NCBI GenBank assembly: GCA_030648135.1
Contig: JAUSIF010000258.1
Span: forward strand, 1 to 23,734
DNA: 23,734 nucleotides
Source: Xanthobacteraceae bacterium
GTDB taxonomy: Bacteria > Pseudomonadota > Alphaproteobacteria > Rhizobiales > Xanthobacteraceae
Reading direction: 5' to 3'
The position numbers and the translations under genes are program-made. The notes beneath the pieces are model-generated. The model was not told where the DNA came from, searched no databases, and worked only from the letters and a program-made list of their open reading frames with translations. Every line of letters starts with the position of its first letter. Position 1 is the first letter of the stretch. This document shows, piece by piece, positions 1 to 5,801 of the stretch.

Positions 1-8
1 AAACCGAC

Positions 9-422
9 GTGATGCTCGCCGAGATATCTGCGGGCCTGGCGTTGGGGACGGTCGAAGGACTTGTGGCTGCGCGACGCGCGGCCAATGCTCTGCTCGCCGA
101 GATCCGCGCGCGATCACGGCCGCGGCGCTCAATTCGCGCAACTAAGCCGTGTGGGTATTGTGGCAAGGTGTTCGCGCTCCCCGCGGGGCTGCTGGGCAAG
201 CGGAAGTACTGTTCGGTCAGCTGTGGTGCTCGTGGCCCAACGGCGGCTGTAGTCGGCCCGCGGAGCGCGGAAGCGCTGACACGCTTGGCGGGCGGCGAGT
301 CGATGGCGTCCATCGCACGGGCGCTGGGCATTTCCGTGACAACGGTTACGCACTATCGAAATGATGCAGCGCGGCGGGAGCTATTTAGGAAATACCAGAA
401 TCAACCCAAACCGGAGGCCTGA
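9..422 (+). CDS. Small zinc-finger / helix-turn-helix protein, possible regulator
   Basis: The 137-residue product has three visible parts: an Ala/Arg-rich N-terminal helix, a Cys4 zinc-ribbon-like segment (CGYCGKVF followed by YCSVSCGARG, about residues 48-75), and a C-terminal helix-turn-helix-like segment (LAGGESMASIARALGIS then TVTHYRND, about residues 93-118). The HTH part resembles DNA-binding helices of resolvase or sigma-type proteins, so a DNA-binding role is inferred. A small-terminase role is conceivable because those proteins also begin with an HTH, but nothing proves it. GTG at 9 and ATG at 12 are adjacent possible starts. The stop overlaps the next ATG (TGATG), so the two genes are probably translationally coupled. 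It is the first gene of an eight-gene coupled run. Confidence 0.7.
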   Translation: MMLAEISAGLALGTVEGLVAARRAANALLAEIRARSRPRRSIRATKPCGYCGKVFALPAGLLGKRKYCSVSCGARGPTAAVVGPRSAEALTRLAGGESMASIARALGISVTTVTHYRNDAARRELFRKYQNQPKPEA

Positions 423-640
423 TGATGCCTGACAAAGCTGCGGCAATGGCTGAATACGAGGTGGCCATAAAGGCAAAGGCAGCCGCCTACGCCGTTCTCA
501 ACGAAGCTTATGCACAGGAGAAAGCAACCCTCGATGCGGTTGCCACGGCAGAGGCGGCGAGCGCGAAAGCCCGCGAGCGGGTGGAGCAGGCGCGGGAGAC
601 GATTGAGGGAATCATCGCAATGGGGGCGGCCGATGCTTGA
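422..640 (+). CDS. Small Ala/Glu-rich coiled-coil protein, unknown function
   Basis: The product has 72 residues, is rich in Ala, Glu, Lys and Arg, and contains almost no helix breakers after the first ten residues, so a single long helix or coiled coil is likely. Two ATG codons stand side by side at 422 and 425. The first overlaps the stop of the upstream gene. I recognise no family. It lies second in the run of overlapping small genes and is probably co-translated with its neighbours. Confidence 0.6.
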   Translation: MMPDKAAAMAEYEVAIKAKAAAYAVLNEAYAQEKATLDAVATAEAASAKARERVEQARETIEGIIAMGAADA

Positions 641-1073
641 AGGCGCGCGCGAAGACATGGACCCCGACGCCGTCGCGCTCGGCACGCTCGAAGCGCTGCA
701 GGGCGAGATCAACGCGACCATCGACGGGCTGAAGGCCAAGTATCTGGTCAATGCGCGGGTCGTGCCGGTCGAGCCCGCCCAATGGGCCGAGGACGCGGCG
801 AGCGGCGGGAAGCGTTGCTTGCCCGCAGCCGATGCCCCGCCTGCGCCGGGCGCCGATCTCTACGCCAACCCCGGCTTCGAAGAGGCGGTACGCATGGCTG
901 TCGGACTGGCGCGGCACCTGAAGCAGTACAAGCTGGAAGACATCGTCGTGAACGGGCTGGGCTTCGTGGAGCCGGCCGTCGAGGCCGCCGTCGCTGCCGC
1001 GCGCGCCGAGGTGGTGGATGCGGCACTGCACCTCATGGGCCTGAGTCCGGTTGTGCCGGTGCTGGCGCCATGA
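633..1073 (+). CDS. Hypothetical phage protein, coupled operon
   Basis: I chose ATG 633 because it overlaps the end of the upstream gene by eight bases (ATGCTTGA). The reading frame is open further upstream, but that would overlap the preceding gene extensively. The product has 146 residues. It has an acidic N-terminal part (EGAREDMDPDAVALGTLE), a Pro/Ala-rich middle, and a C-terminal half that looks helical (YANPGFEEAVRMAVGLARHL onward). I recognise no motif or family. The stop codon overlaps the next ATG (ATGA), which continues the translational coupling. Confidence 0.6.
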   Translation: MLEGAREDMDPDAVALGTLEALQGEINATIDGLKAKYLVNARVVPVEPAQWAEDAASGGKRCLPAADAPPAPGADLYANPGFEEAVRMAVGLARHLKQYKLEDIVVNGLGFVEPAVEAAVAAARAEVVDAALHLMGLSPVVPVLAP

Positions 1074-1351
1074 ACGGCTTCGAGGTTCTTGAGGCAATCC
1101 GGGACGAAACCGGAGAGGGGGTAATCTCGGCTTCGTACACGCCAAATACCGGCATTAGGATCGCAATACAGAATGACGATCTTGGCCCGGATTGGGCTTG
1201 CTTCAACCTTACCGCAGAGCAGGCGATGACGTTGGCAATGGCGCTGAATCGCTGGCATACAAGCGAGGCAAGCAAAAACCGGACGGCCGACAACCCGCTG
1301 GGCGTCACGTATTTCGACCCGCTCGCGTGGCCATTGCGGGAGATTGCATGA
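1070..1351 (+). CDS. Small hypothetical protein
   Basis: This 93-residue protein starts at an ATG that overlaps the upstream stop (ATGA). The frame extends further upstream but would run inside the previous gene, so the short form is preferred. The product mixes hydrophobic and polar residues with a central TPNTGIRIAIQND stretch and ends PLAWPLREIA. It has no signal peptide, membrane segment or recognisable catalytic motif. Its stop again overlaps the next ATG. Confidence 0.55.
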   Translation: MNGFEVLEAIRDETGEGVISASYTPNTGIRIAIQNDDLGPDWACFNLTAEQAMTLAMALNRWHTSEASKNRTADNPLGVTYFDPLAWPLREIA

Positions 1352-1602
1352 TCTGCGCCATGATCGGCCGCGTGCGGAGGTGGCTGTCGGGGGTATACGA
1401 AACGGGCGTGACGTTTGACGCGGAGAAGATGCCCGACACATGGGGCTCCCGCAATACAGCGACAGCCGTTTCCCGCCCGCAGTTCTCCGAGGCGCCTGCC
1501 CTGTCGCGCGCGTCGCCGCATCTGACCGCCGGCCTTGAGAATGTCTGTGTCGGCGGTGAAGGCCGGCCATCGCCAGAACCGAACACTGAGACGGCCGCAT
1601 GA
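1348..1602 (+). CDS. Small hypothetical protein
   Basis: ATG 1348 overlaps the upstream stop (ATGA), giving an 84-residue product. The N-terminus (MICAMIGRVRRWLSGVY) is short, basic and amphipathic. The rest is Pro/Ser/Thr-rich and probably disordered. I recognise no family. The main support for its being real is its position in an uninterrupted chain of stop/start overlaps, since the sequence itself is not informative. Confidence 0.5.
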   Translation: MICAMIGRVRRWLSGVYETGVTFDAEKMPDTWGSRNTATAVSRPQFSEAPALSRASPHLTAGLENVCVGGEGRPSPEPNTETAA

Positions 1603-1916
1603 ACATCCGCGCCAAGATCGGCCGCGCGCTGTGGTGGTTCGGGCTCAAGTCAGACGAAAACGGGTTTTACCGAATGGGCGCTATTCGTGGCCGCGCGCGG
1701 CTTCGGGTGCGGAAGACTTGCGAGACGTGCGGTATCTCCCCGCCGCCCGGTGCCCAGTGCATGCGGGATGACTGCCCTGCGCGGCACCGGCATGTGCCGA
1801 GCCCCGTCGGCGACACCATTGACGCTGGGCCTATGCTGTTCAGCCAGCCGCGCGAGCCTGACTACCGCGGCTCCCACGAGATGGCGCGGGCGATGGACAA
1901 GTCGCCGTGGAAATGA
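1599..1916 (+). CDS. Small Cys-rich, probable zinc-binding protein
   Basis: The product has 105 residues, with a basic N-terminus (MNIRAKIGRALWWFGLK) and a central cysteine cluster. The cluster has CETCG near residue 41, then a cysteine in QCMRDDCPARHRH and another just after it, which is consistent with a single zinc site. The N-terminus resembles that of the preceding gene product (short basic amphipathic helix with Trp). It is coupled to both neighbours by ATGA overlaps. Its function is unknown. Confidence 0.6.
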   Translation: MNIRAKIGRALWWFGLKSDENGFYRMGAIRGRARLRVRKTCETCGISPPPGAQCMRDDCPARHRHVPSPVGDTIDAGPMLFSQPREPDYRGSHEMARAMDKSPWK

Positions 1917-2278
1917 ACCGCCGCCAATTCCTCGCCGGGAGCGCCGCTGCGGTCGCGGTGGCAGCGCTGCCTGGGCCAGTCGTGGTCGAGGCTGTCGCCG
2001 CGCTGCCTGACATCCGGGCGCAGTATGTCGGCGGCTTCATGGACGAGTGGAAAGAGCGCCACTTCTACCGCTGGTCCGTGGTCGGCGACCCGGCATCATG
2101 GCCCGATGAGCCCCGCCACATCGCGGACGCCATCACCACGCTGCGCGACGCGCCGAAGAAACGCCCGATCACCATCGGCGGTGAGGAATTCTACCGCTTC
2201 GGCGCACGCCAGCACGCCTTCGACCGGCCGGACCGCTGGCGCGATCATGACGCCTCTGCCCTGGCGATGGCCACCTGA
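1913..2278 (+). CDS. Small protein with twin-arginine (Tat) signal peptide
   Basis: ATG 1913 overlaps the upstream stop (ATGA) and places the twin-arginine motif at residues 3-6 (MNRRQFLAGS). An in-frame GTG at 1907 would add only two residues. The start has the three parts of a Tat signal: RRxFL, a hydrophobic Ala/Val stretch to about residue 31, and a possible Ala-x-Ala cleavage region. The mature part of about 90 residues is charged and Trp/Tyr/Arg-rich, with no family I know. Folded export to the periplasm is inferred from the signal alone. In a phage operon the role could be lysis, superinfection exclusion or something else, and nothing here decides it. Confidence 0.65.
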   Translation: MNRRQFLAGSAAAVAVAALPGPVVVEAVAALPDIRAQYVGGFMDEWKERHFYRWSVVGDPASWPDEPRHIADAITTLRDAPKKRPITIGGEEFYRFGARQHAFDRPDRWRDHDASALAMAT

Positions 2279-3138
2279 TGCGCATCGCCGTCCCGATCAT
2301 CTCCCGCGGCCACCCGCTGCGGCTGGTCGGGGTGATCGAGGCGATGGCGGCCCTGTCGAGCGGCGAGCATGACATCGTGTTTGGCGTGCGCTGGGACGAT
2401 GACGACCCGCTGACCGGCGCAGCATGTGAAGCGCTGCAGCAGCATGGCTTCTCCAGCCTGTTCTCGTTGAGCGGTCCGCGCCACGCGACATTGGGCGAAA
2501 CCTGGAACGAATTGATGCGGGCTATGTCGCCGGCCGGGGGCCCGGGCCAACGTCAGTACGACGCCTGGGTCGGGTGGAACGACCGGATATTTCCGATGGC
2601 GAGCGGCTGGGACGCCAAGATCGCGGAGGCCGTGACCGCCAATCCAAGGCGGCTTCTATGGTGGCGCTGTGCAACCGAGGCCGATCCCACGCAGCCGGTT
2701 ATCCCGGCGGCATGGTGGATTGCCAGGGGCGGTTACGTCTTCCCCGAGCTTTTCCCGTTCTGGTTCATAGATCCGTGGGTTGCCGAGGTTGACGAGCTTG
2801 TCCACGGATCGCCCATGAAGGGGATGGCCGATGTCGTCCATGGCGGCCGTCGAGGCCGGACGAAGCGGCTGCGGGATTTGCCGTTCTGGTTCGAGACCTT
2901 CGAGGCGTTGCGCCCGATGCGCCTCCAGCAGGCGGAGCAGTTGCGGCGAGTATGGGCACTGCCCGAGCCCGATATCACCAAGATCGTCGCCGCGCTGGAA
3001 GCGGACGCGAATGGGCGCCGGCCGCGCTGGCCCGACCTCGAAGAGCGCTTCGGCGACAAGTCACCCCCTGATGCGCAATACATCACCACGAAGGCGCGCG
3101 CCCAAGCGCTGATGAACATTCTCAAGGTCGCCGCCTAA
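2278..3138 (+). CDS. GT-A-like glycosyltransferase
   Basis: This 286-residue protein begins like a family-2-type nucleotide-sugar transferase: a short beta strand (MRIAVPIISRGHP), a helix, a second strand (HDIVFGVRWDDDDP) and an acidic cluster at residues 40-43. Further on, DAWVGWNDRIFP matches the position of the second acidic motif in phage-type GT-A proteins. The C-terminal third is Arg-rich and helical. GT-A enzymes transfer sugars from activated nucleotides; the substrate cannot be told from the sequence. It is the last gene of the coupled run (TGATG overlap with the Tat-signal gene). A second, unrelated-looking GT lies at 15363. Confidence 0.6.
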   Translation: MRIAVPIISRGHPLRLVGVIEAMAALSSGEHDIVFGVRWDDDDPLTGAACEALQQHGFSSLFSLSGPRHATLGETWNELMRAMSPAGGPGQRQYDAWVGWNDRIFPMASGWDAKIAEAVTANPRRLLWWRCATEADPTQPVIPAAWWIARGGYVFPELFPFWFIDPWVAEVDELVHGSPMKGMADVVHGGRRGRTKRLRDLPFWFETFEALRPMRLQQAEQLRRVWALPEPDITKIVAALEADANGRRPRWPDLEERFGDKSPPDAQYITTKARAQALMNILKVAA

Positions 3139-3319
3139 CACCGCAGCGGACCTCCCTCGGGCGGATCAGCCGCCGGCCTTGATCCCTACAATCCGTCTCT
3201 CGTGGCTAAGAACAGCCCGCCATTCCGCTGCGGCAAGGCTGCGCGGGGAAGAGCGGATGCCGGCACCTTCGTTTCAACCCTACGGCCCGCTTATCCGGGC
3301 GAACAGAAAGGCTTGAGAG
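3139..3319 (+). promoter_or_regulatory. Intergenic region with two small hairpins
   Basis: This 181-nt gap separates the coupled small-gene run from the first virion-type gene. It holds a GGCGG-ATCAG-CCGCC hairpin (3160-3174) with no T tract, which might be a weak terminator, and a GCCCG-CTTATC-CGGGC hairpin (3285-3300) about 20 nt before the next start. A promoter would be expected here, but no convincing -35/-10 pair is visible. Confidence 0.3.
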
Positions 3320-3970
3320 ATGAGCGGACTGGAATCGGTTGGTCTCTACCCCCATCGCGACGGCAGCACGGCGAACACCCCCTGGATGCTGAATCGCGCC
3401 CAGCTCATGGCGGAGCAGCACGGCAAGCACTACGCGGCTGCGGCTGCGGGTCGGCTGTACCTGGCGACATCCGCCTCCGGCGGCATCGCGCTCAAAGTCC
3501 CCGCCACCGGCGGCGGACACCCGACGCTGTGGAACCCGCTCGGTTCGGGCCGCATCATCAGCATCAAGTCTCTTGAGCTTTCCTGGGTCAGTGGCAATAA
3601 CGCGCCCGGCGCCGTCGAATGGGCGATCACGGAGAATGCCGGCGCCGCCGCCGCTACCGGCGCCGCTATCACGGCCGCGACGCTTGTCGCCCCGGTCAAC
3701 GCGACTGCCGGGGAAGGCCTGGGCACGCGGAAGGGTCTCTGGTCGCCGACCACGAACACCTTCACCGCCGCGCCCGTGTTTTATCGGCCCGCCGGGATCT
3801 CGCTGTTCACCGGCGTCGGCACGACCGCTGTCGCCCCCTTCATGCTCAGGGTCGATTACGACGGCGGCATGAACATCGCCGAGAGTACGGCCCTGTCTCT
3901 CTGTTTCCAGACCACGACCACGACCGCGGTGTTCCAGGTCGGCATCCTCTACGAAGAGATCGACGCCTAA
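3320..3970 (+). CDS. Virion-type protein, tandem paralog A1
   Basis: The product has 216 residues and no signal peptide. It is rich in Gly, Ala, Thr and Ser, with alternating short hydrophobic strands typical of beta-sandwich phage structural proteins. Landmarks are YPHRDGSTANTP, AQLMAEQHGKHY, HPTLWNPLGSGRI and the C-terminal VFQVGILYEEIDA. Related 'QLHGKYY...TLWNPxGSG' proteins occur in many phage structural clusters without a firm function; decoration or a minor head protein are guesses. It is followed after 30 nt by a paralog of the same length (4001-4651). Confidence 0.7.
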   Translation: MSGLESVGLYPHRDGSTANTPWMLNRAQLMAEQHGKHYAAAAAGRLYLATSASGGIALKVPATGGGHPTLWNPLGSGRIISIKSLELSWVSGNNAPGAVEWAITENAGAAAATGAAITAATLVAPVNATAGEGLGTRKGLWSPTTNTFTAAPVFYRPAGISLFTGVGTTAVAPFMLRVDYDGGMNIAESTALSLCFQTTTTTAVFQVGILYEEIDA

Positions 3971-4000
3971 GCCTCGGCAACCAAGGAAAGGCGTACGACG

Positions 4001-4651
4001 ATGGGCTTGGTAGCGGTGGACACTTACCCGCATCGGGACGGCAGTACGGAGAACACGCCCCAGGTGCAGGGGCGTGCGCAGCTTATGGCCCGGCAGCACG
4101 GCAGGCATTATGCCGCCGCGATGGCGGGGCGGCTGCTATACGCGCGATCGGCATCGACTGGGATCGCGCTACTGGAGCCGGCGGCCACGCCGAGCGGCAA
4201 TCATCCGACGCTCTGGAACCCGCAGGGCAGCCGGCGGATCATCAGTATCTTGTCGCTGGAGTTGTCTTGGGTGAGCGGAGACTGCGCTCCTGGGGCTGTC
4301 GAGTGGGCGATTACGGAAAACGCCGGGGCGCAGAAGGCGACCGGCGCGGCTATCATCACGGCGACTCTCGTTGCCCCAGTCAGCGCGGTAGCCGGTCATG
4401 GGCTCGATCGGAAAGGGCTGTGGTCGCCGACCGTGAACACGTTTACGGCGGCCCCCGTCTTCTACCGAGGCGCGGGGATTTCGCTGTTTACAGGGGTCGC
4501 CGGTACGGCCGATGCGCCGTTCATGCTCAAGGCGGACTATGACGGTGGGCTGAACATCGCCGAGAACACCGCGCTGTCGCTGTGCTTTCAGACGACCTCG
4601 ACCACGGCGGTGTTTCAAGTCGGCATCCTGTACGAGGAAATCGACGCCTGA
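4001..4651 (+). CDS. Virion-type protein, tandem paralog A2
   Basis: This product has the same length (216 residues) and is collinear with the gene at 3320. YPHRDGST, AQLMARQHGRHY, HPTLWNPQGSRRI and the last 30 residues are nearly identical; only two of those 30 differ. An RBS-like AAGGAAAGG lies upstream. Differences concentrate in residues 48-60 and 110-130, as expected if surface loops diverged after duplication. It is the last gene before a terminator-like hairpin. Its function is unknown; a virion role is inferred from family resemblance and context. Confidence 0.7.
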   Translation: MGLVAVDTYPHRDGSTENTPQVQGRAQLMARQHGRHYAAAMAGRLLYARSASTGIALLEPAATPSGNHPTLWNPQGSRRIISILSLELSWVSGDCAPGAVEWAITENAGAQKATGAAIITATLVAPVSAVAGHGLDRKGLWSPTVNTFTAAPVFYRGAGISLFTGVAGTADAPFMLKADYDGGLNIAENTALSLCFQTTSTTAVFQVGILYEEIDA

Positions 4652-4670
4652 TCCGAACATCATTAGCTAG

Positions 4671-4706
4671 CGAAACGGGGCGGCCTTCGGGTCGCCCCTT
4701 CGCTTT
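4671..4706 (+). terminator. Terminator-like hairpin
   Basis: GGGGCG (4677-4682) pairs with CGCCCC (4693-4698) around a CTTCGG-containing loop. Flanking CGAA/TTCG could extend the stem. The T tract is weak (TTCGCTTT). It lies between the end of paralog A2 and the terminase fragment, and a similar element follows the capsid gene. Confidence 0.6.
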
Positions 4707-4726
4707 GTGGAAGGGAGGAAAGGACC

Positions 4727-4777
4727 ATGCCTGAAGTAACGCCGAGCAAATATCTCGTGCGTGCGGGCTGGTCCTAG
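4727..4777 (+). other. 16-codon leader frame matching the terminase linker, broken at TCC-TAG
   Basis: A strong Shine-Dalgarno sequence (AGGGAGG, 4712-4718) precedes ATG 4727 by 8 nt. The frame encodes MPEVTPSKYLVRAGWS and stops at TAG (4775-4777). In related large terminases the segment 'SKYxVxAxW' runs directly into 'DVPHL', which here lies in the +1 frame and starts GCC-GAC-GTT at 4779. The frame therefore appears to continue into the nuclease ORF if one base is skipped at TGG-TCC-TAG-C. This may be a frameshift mutation, a sequencing error or programmed +1 frameshifting. Confidence 0.6.
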
Positions 4778-5483
4778 CGCCGACGTTCCGCACCTCGACG
4801 AGAAGACCAAGGCCGAGCTGCGCTCCTCCGGCCTGCCCCATACCCAGGACGCCCGCGAGCGCGGGATACCCAGCCTGGGCTCCGGCGCCATCTACCCCGT
4901 GCCGGAATCCGAATTCGTCTGCGAGCCGTTCGCGATACCGCCGGAATGGCCACGGTCCTACGGCCTCGATGTGGGCTGGAACAAGACCGCCTGCATCTGG
5001 GGCGCGCGGGATCGCAACACCGATACGGTCTACCTGTACGCCGAGCACTACCGCGGGAAGGCCGAGCCCTCCATCCACGCCACCGCCATCAAGGCGCGCG
5101 GGGTCTGGATACCGGGAGTGATCGATCCGGCGGCCCGCGGTCGGATGCAGAAGGACGGCGAGCAGCTGATCGAGATGTATCGGCAGCTAGGGTTGCTGCT
5201 CCTGCCGGCGCGAAACGACATCGAAGCCGGCCTCTACATGGTCTGGGAGCGGCTATCGACTGGGCGCCTCAAGGTCTTCCGCACCTGCCTGAATTTCCTC
5301 GCCGAATACCGGAATTACCGCCGCGACGAGCACGGGCGGATCGTCAAGGAGGACGATCATTTGCAAGATTCCTGCCGCTATCTCGTGATCTCCGGCCTGG
5401 AATTGGCGATCCCCATGCCGTTCACCGGCTTGCGTCCCGGCGCCGCCTCTGCCGCCCAGGGCGATCCCGCCGTTGGGTACTGA
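4761..5483 (+). CDS. terL: Large terminase C-terminal nuclease domain (ATPase part absent)
   Basis: The product has up to 240 residues from a GTG that lacks an obvious RBS; the true start may be ATG 4727 plus a +1 shift. It matches the end of phage large terminases: GSGAIYPVPESEF, then an RNase H-like nuclease with acidic residues in YGLDVGWNKTA (Asp70), GVIDPAARGR (Asp122) and KEDDHLQDSCRY (Asp199/Asp203). This domain cuts concatemeric DNA during headful-type packaging. Complete proteins are roughly twice this length, because an N-terminal Walker-type ATPase drives translocation. No Walker A/B sequence is visible anywhere in the window. It may be a split terminase with a separate ATPase gene elsewhere, or a broken copy. 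The position just before the portal is normal. Confidence 0.8.
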   Translation: MRAGPSADVPHLDEKTKAELRSSGLPHTQDARERGIPSLGSGAIYPVPESEFVCEPFAIPPEWPRSYGLDVGWNKTACIWGARDRNTDTVYLYAEHYRGKAEPSIHATAIKARGVWIPGVIDPAARGRMQKDGEQLIEMYRQLGLLLLPARNDIEAGLYMVWERLSTGRLKVFRTCLNFLAEYRNYRRDEHGRIVKEDDHLQDSCRYLVISGLELAIPMPFTGLRPGAASAAQGDPAVGY

Positions 5484-5514
5484 AGCCAAATCACCACCAA
5501 CGGAGGATTATTCG

Positions 5515-5775
5515 ATGAGCGATGAGTCTGCCAGAGGCATCGGCTGGGCGTTGAAGCAACTGCACAACAACTCTCGCGTGCGCCGCGCTGGCTGGAACGG
5601 CATGTGGCTTTACCTCGTCACAAAATGGAGCTTCAGCGCATCGCCACCGCCCGCAGGCTGGGATGCGGTCGGGATGTTGCCCTTCGTCCTCATGCGAACC
5701 GCCGACGCCCAGGTCGTGCCCTGGCTGTGCTCGCAGACCGACCTGCTGGCCATCGACTGGGAACTGGCCGAATAA
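5515..5775 (+). CDS. tad2: DUF2829-family protein, Tad2-like (possible anti-Thoeris)
   Basis: ATG 5515 was chosen because it follows GGAGG (5502-5506) at good spacing; a longer TTG start at 5473 would overlap the terminase fragment. The 86-residue product has the DUF2829 hallmarks: an N-terminal helix (IGWALKQLHNN), RVRRAGWNGMWLYLV, a central strand region with PFVLMRTADAQ, and the C-terminal VPWLCSQTDLLAIDWEL. DUF2829 includes Tad2, a phage protein known to inhibit Thoeris immunity by binding the cyclic ADP-ribose-type signal made by the TIR protein. Family membership is clear; that this copy blocks Thoeris is inference, since many DUF2829 proteins are untested. It sits as a small insert between the terminase fragment and the portal. 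Confidence 0.75.
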   Translation: MSDESARGIGWALKQLHNNSRVRRAGWNGMWLYLVTKWSFSASPPPAGWDAVGMLPFVLMRTADAQVVPWLCSQTDLLAIDWELAE

Positions 5776-5801
5776 CGCCGCCGCCATTTTAGGACCCCGA
5801 T

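Noticed and set aside
9..422. Small terminase subunit
   Set aside because: The HTH alone is not specific, the Cys4 segment is atypical for TerS, and the gene lies over 4 kb before the terminase fragment.
3160..3174. Terminator after the first operon
   Set aside because: The GGCGG/CCGCC stem is only 5 bp with no T tract; it is kept only as a weak hairpin in the intergenic note.
4727..4790. Split intein explaining the broken terminase
   Set aside because: No intein-like block or terminal His-Asn precedes the nuclease part; only a terminator, an RBS and a 16-codon leader are there.
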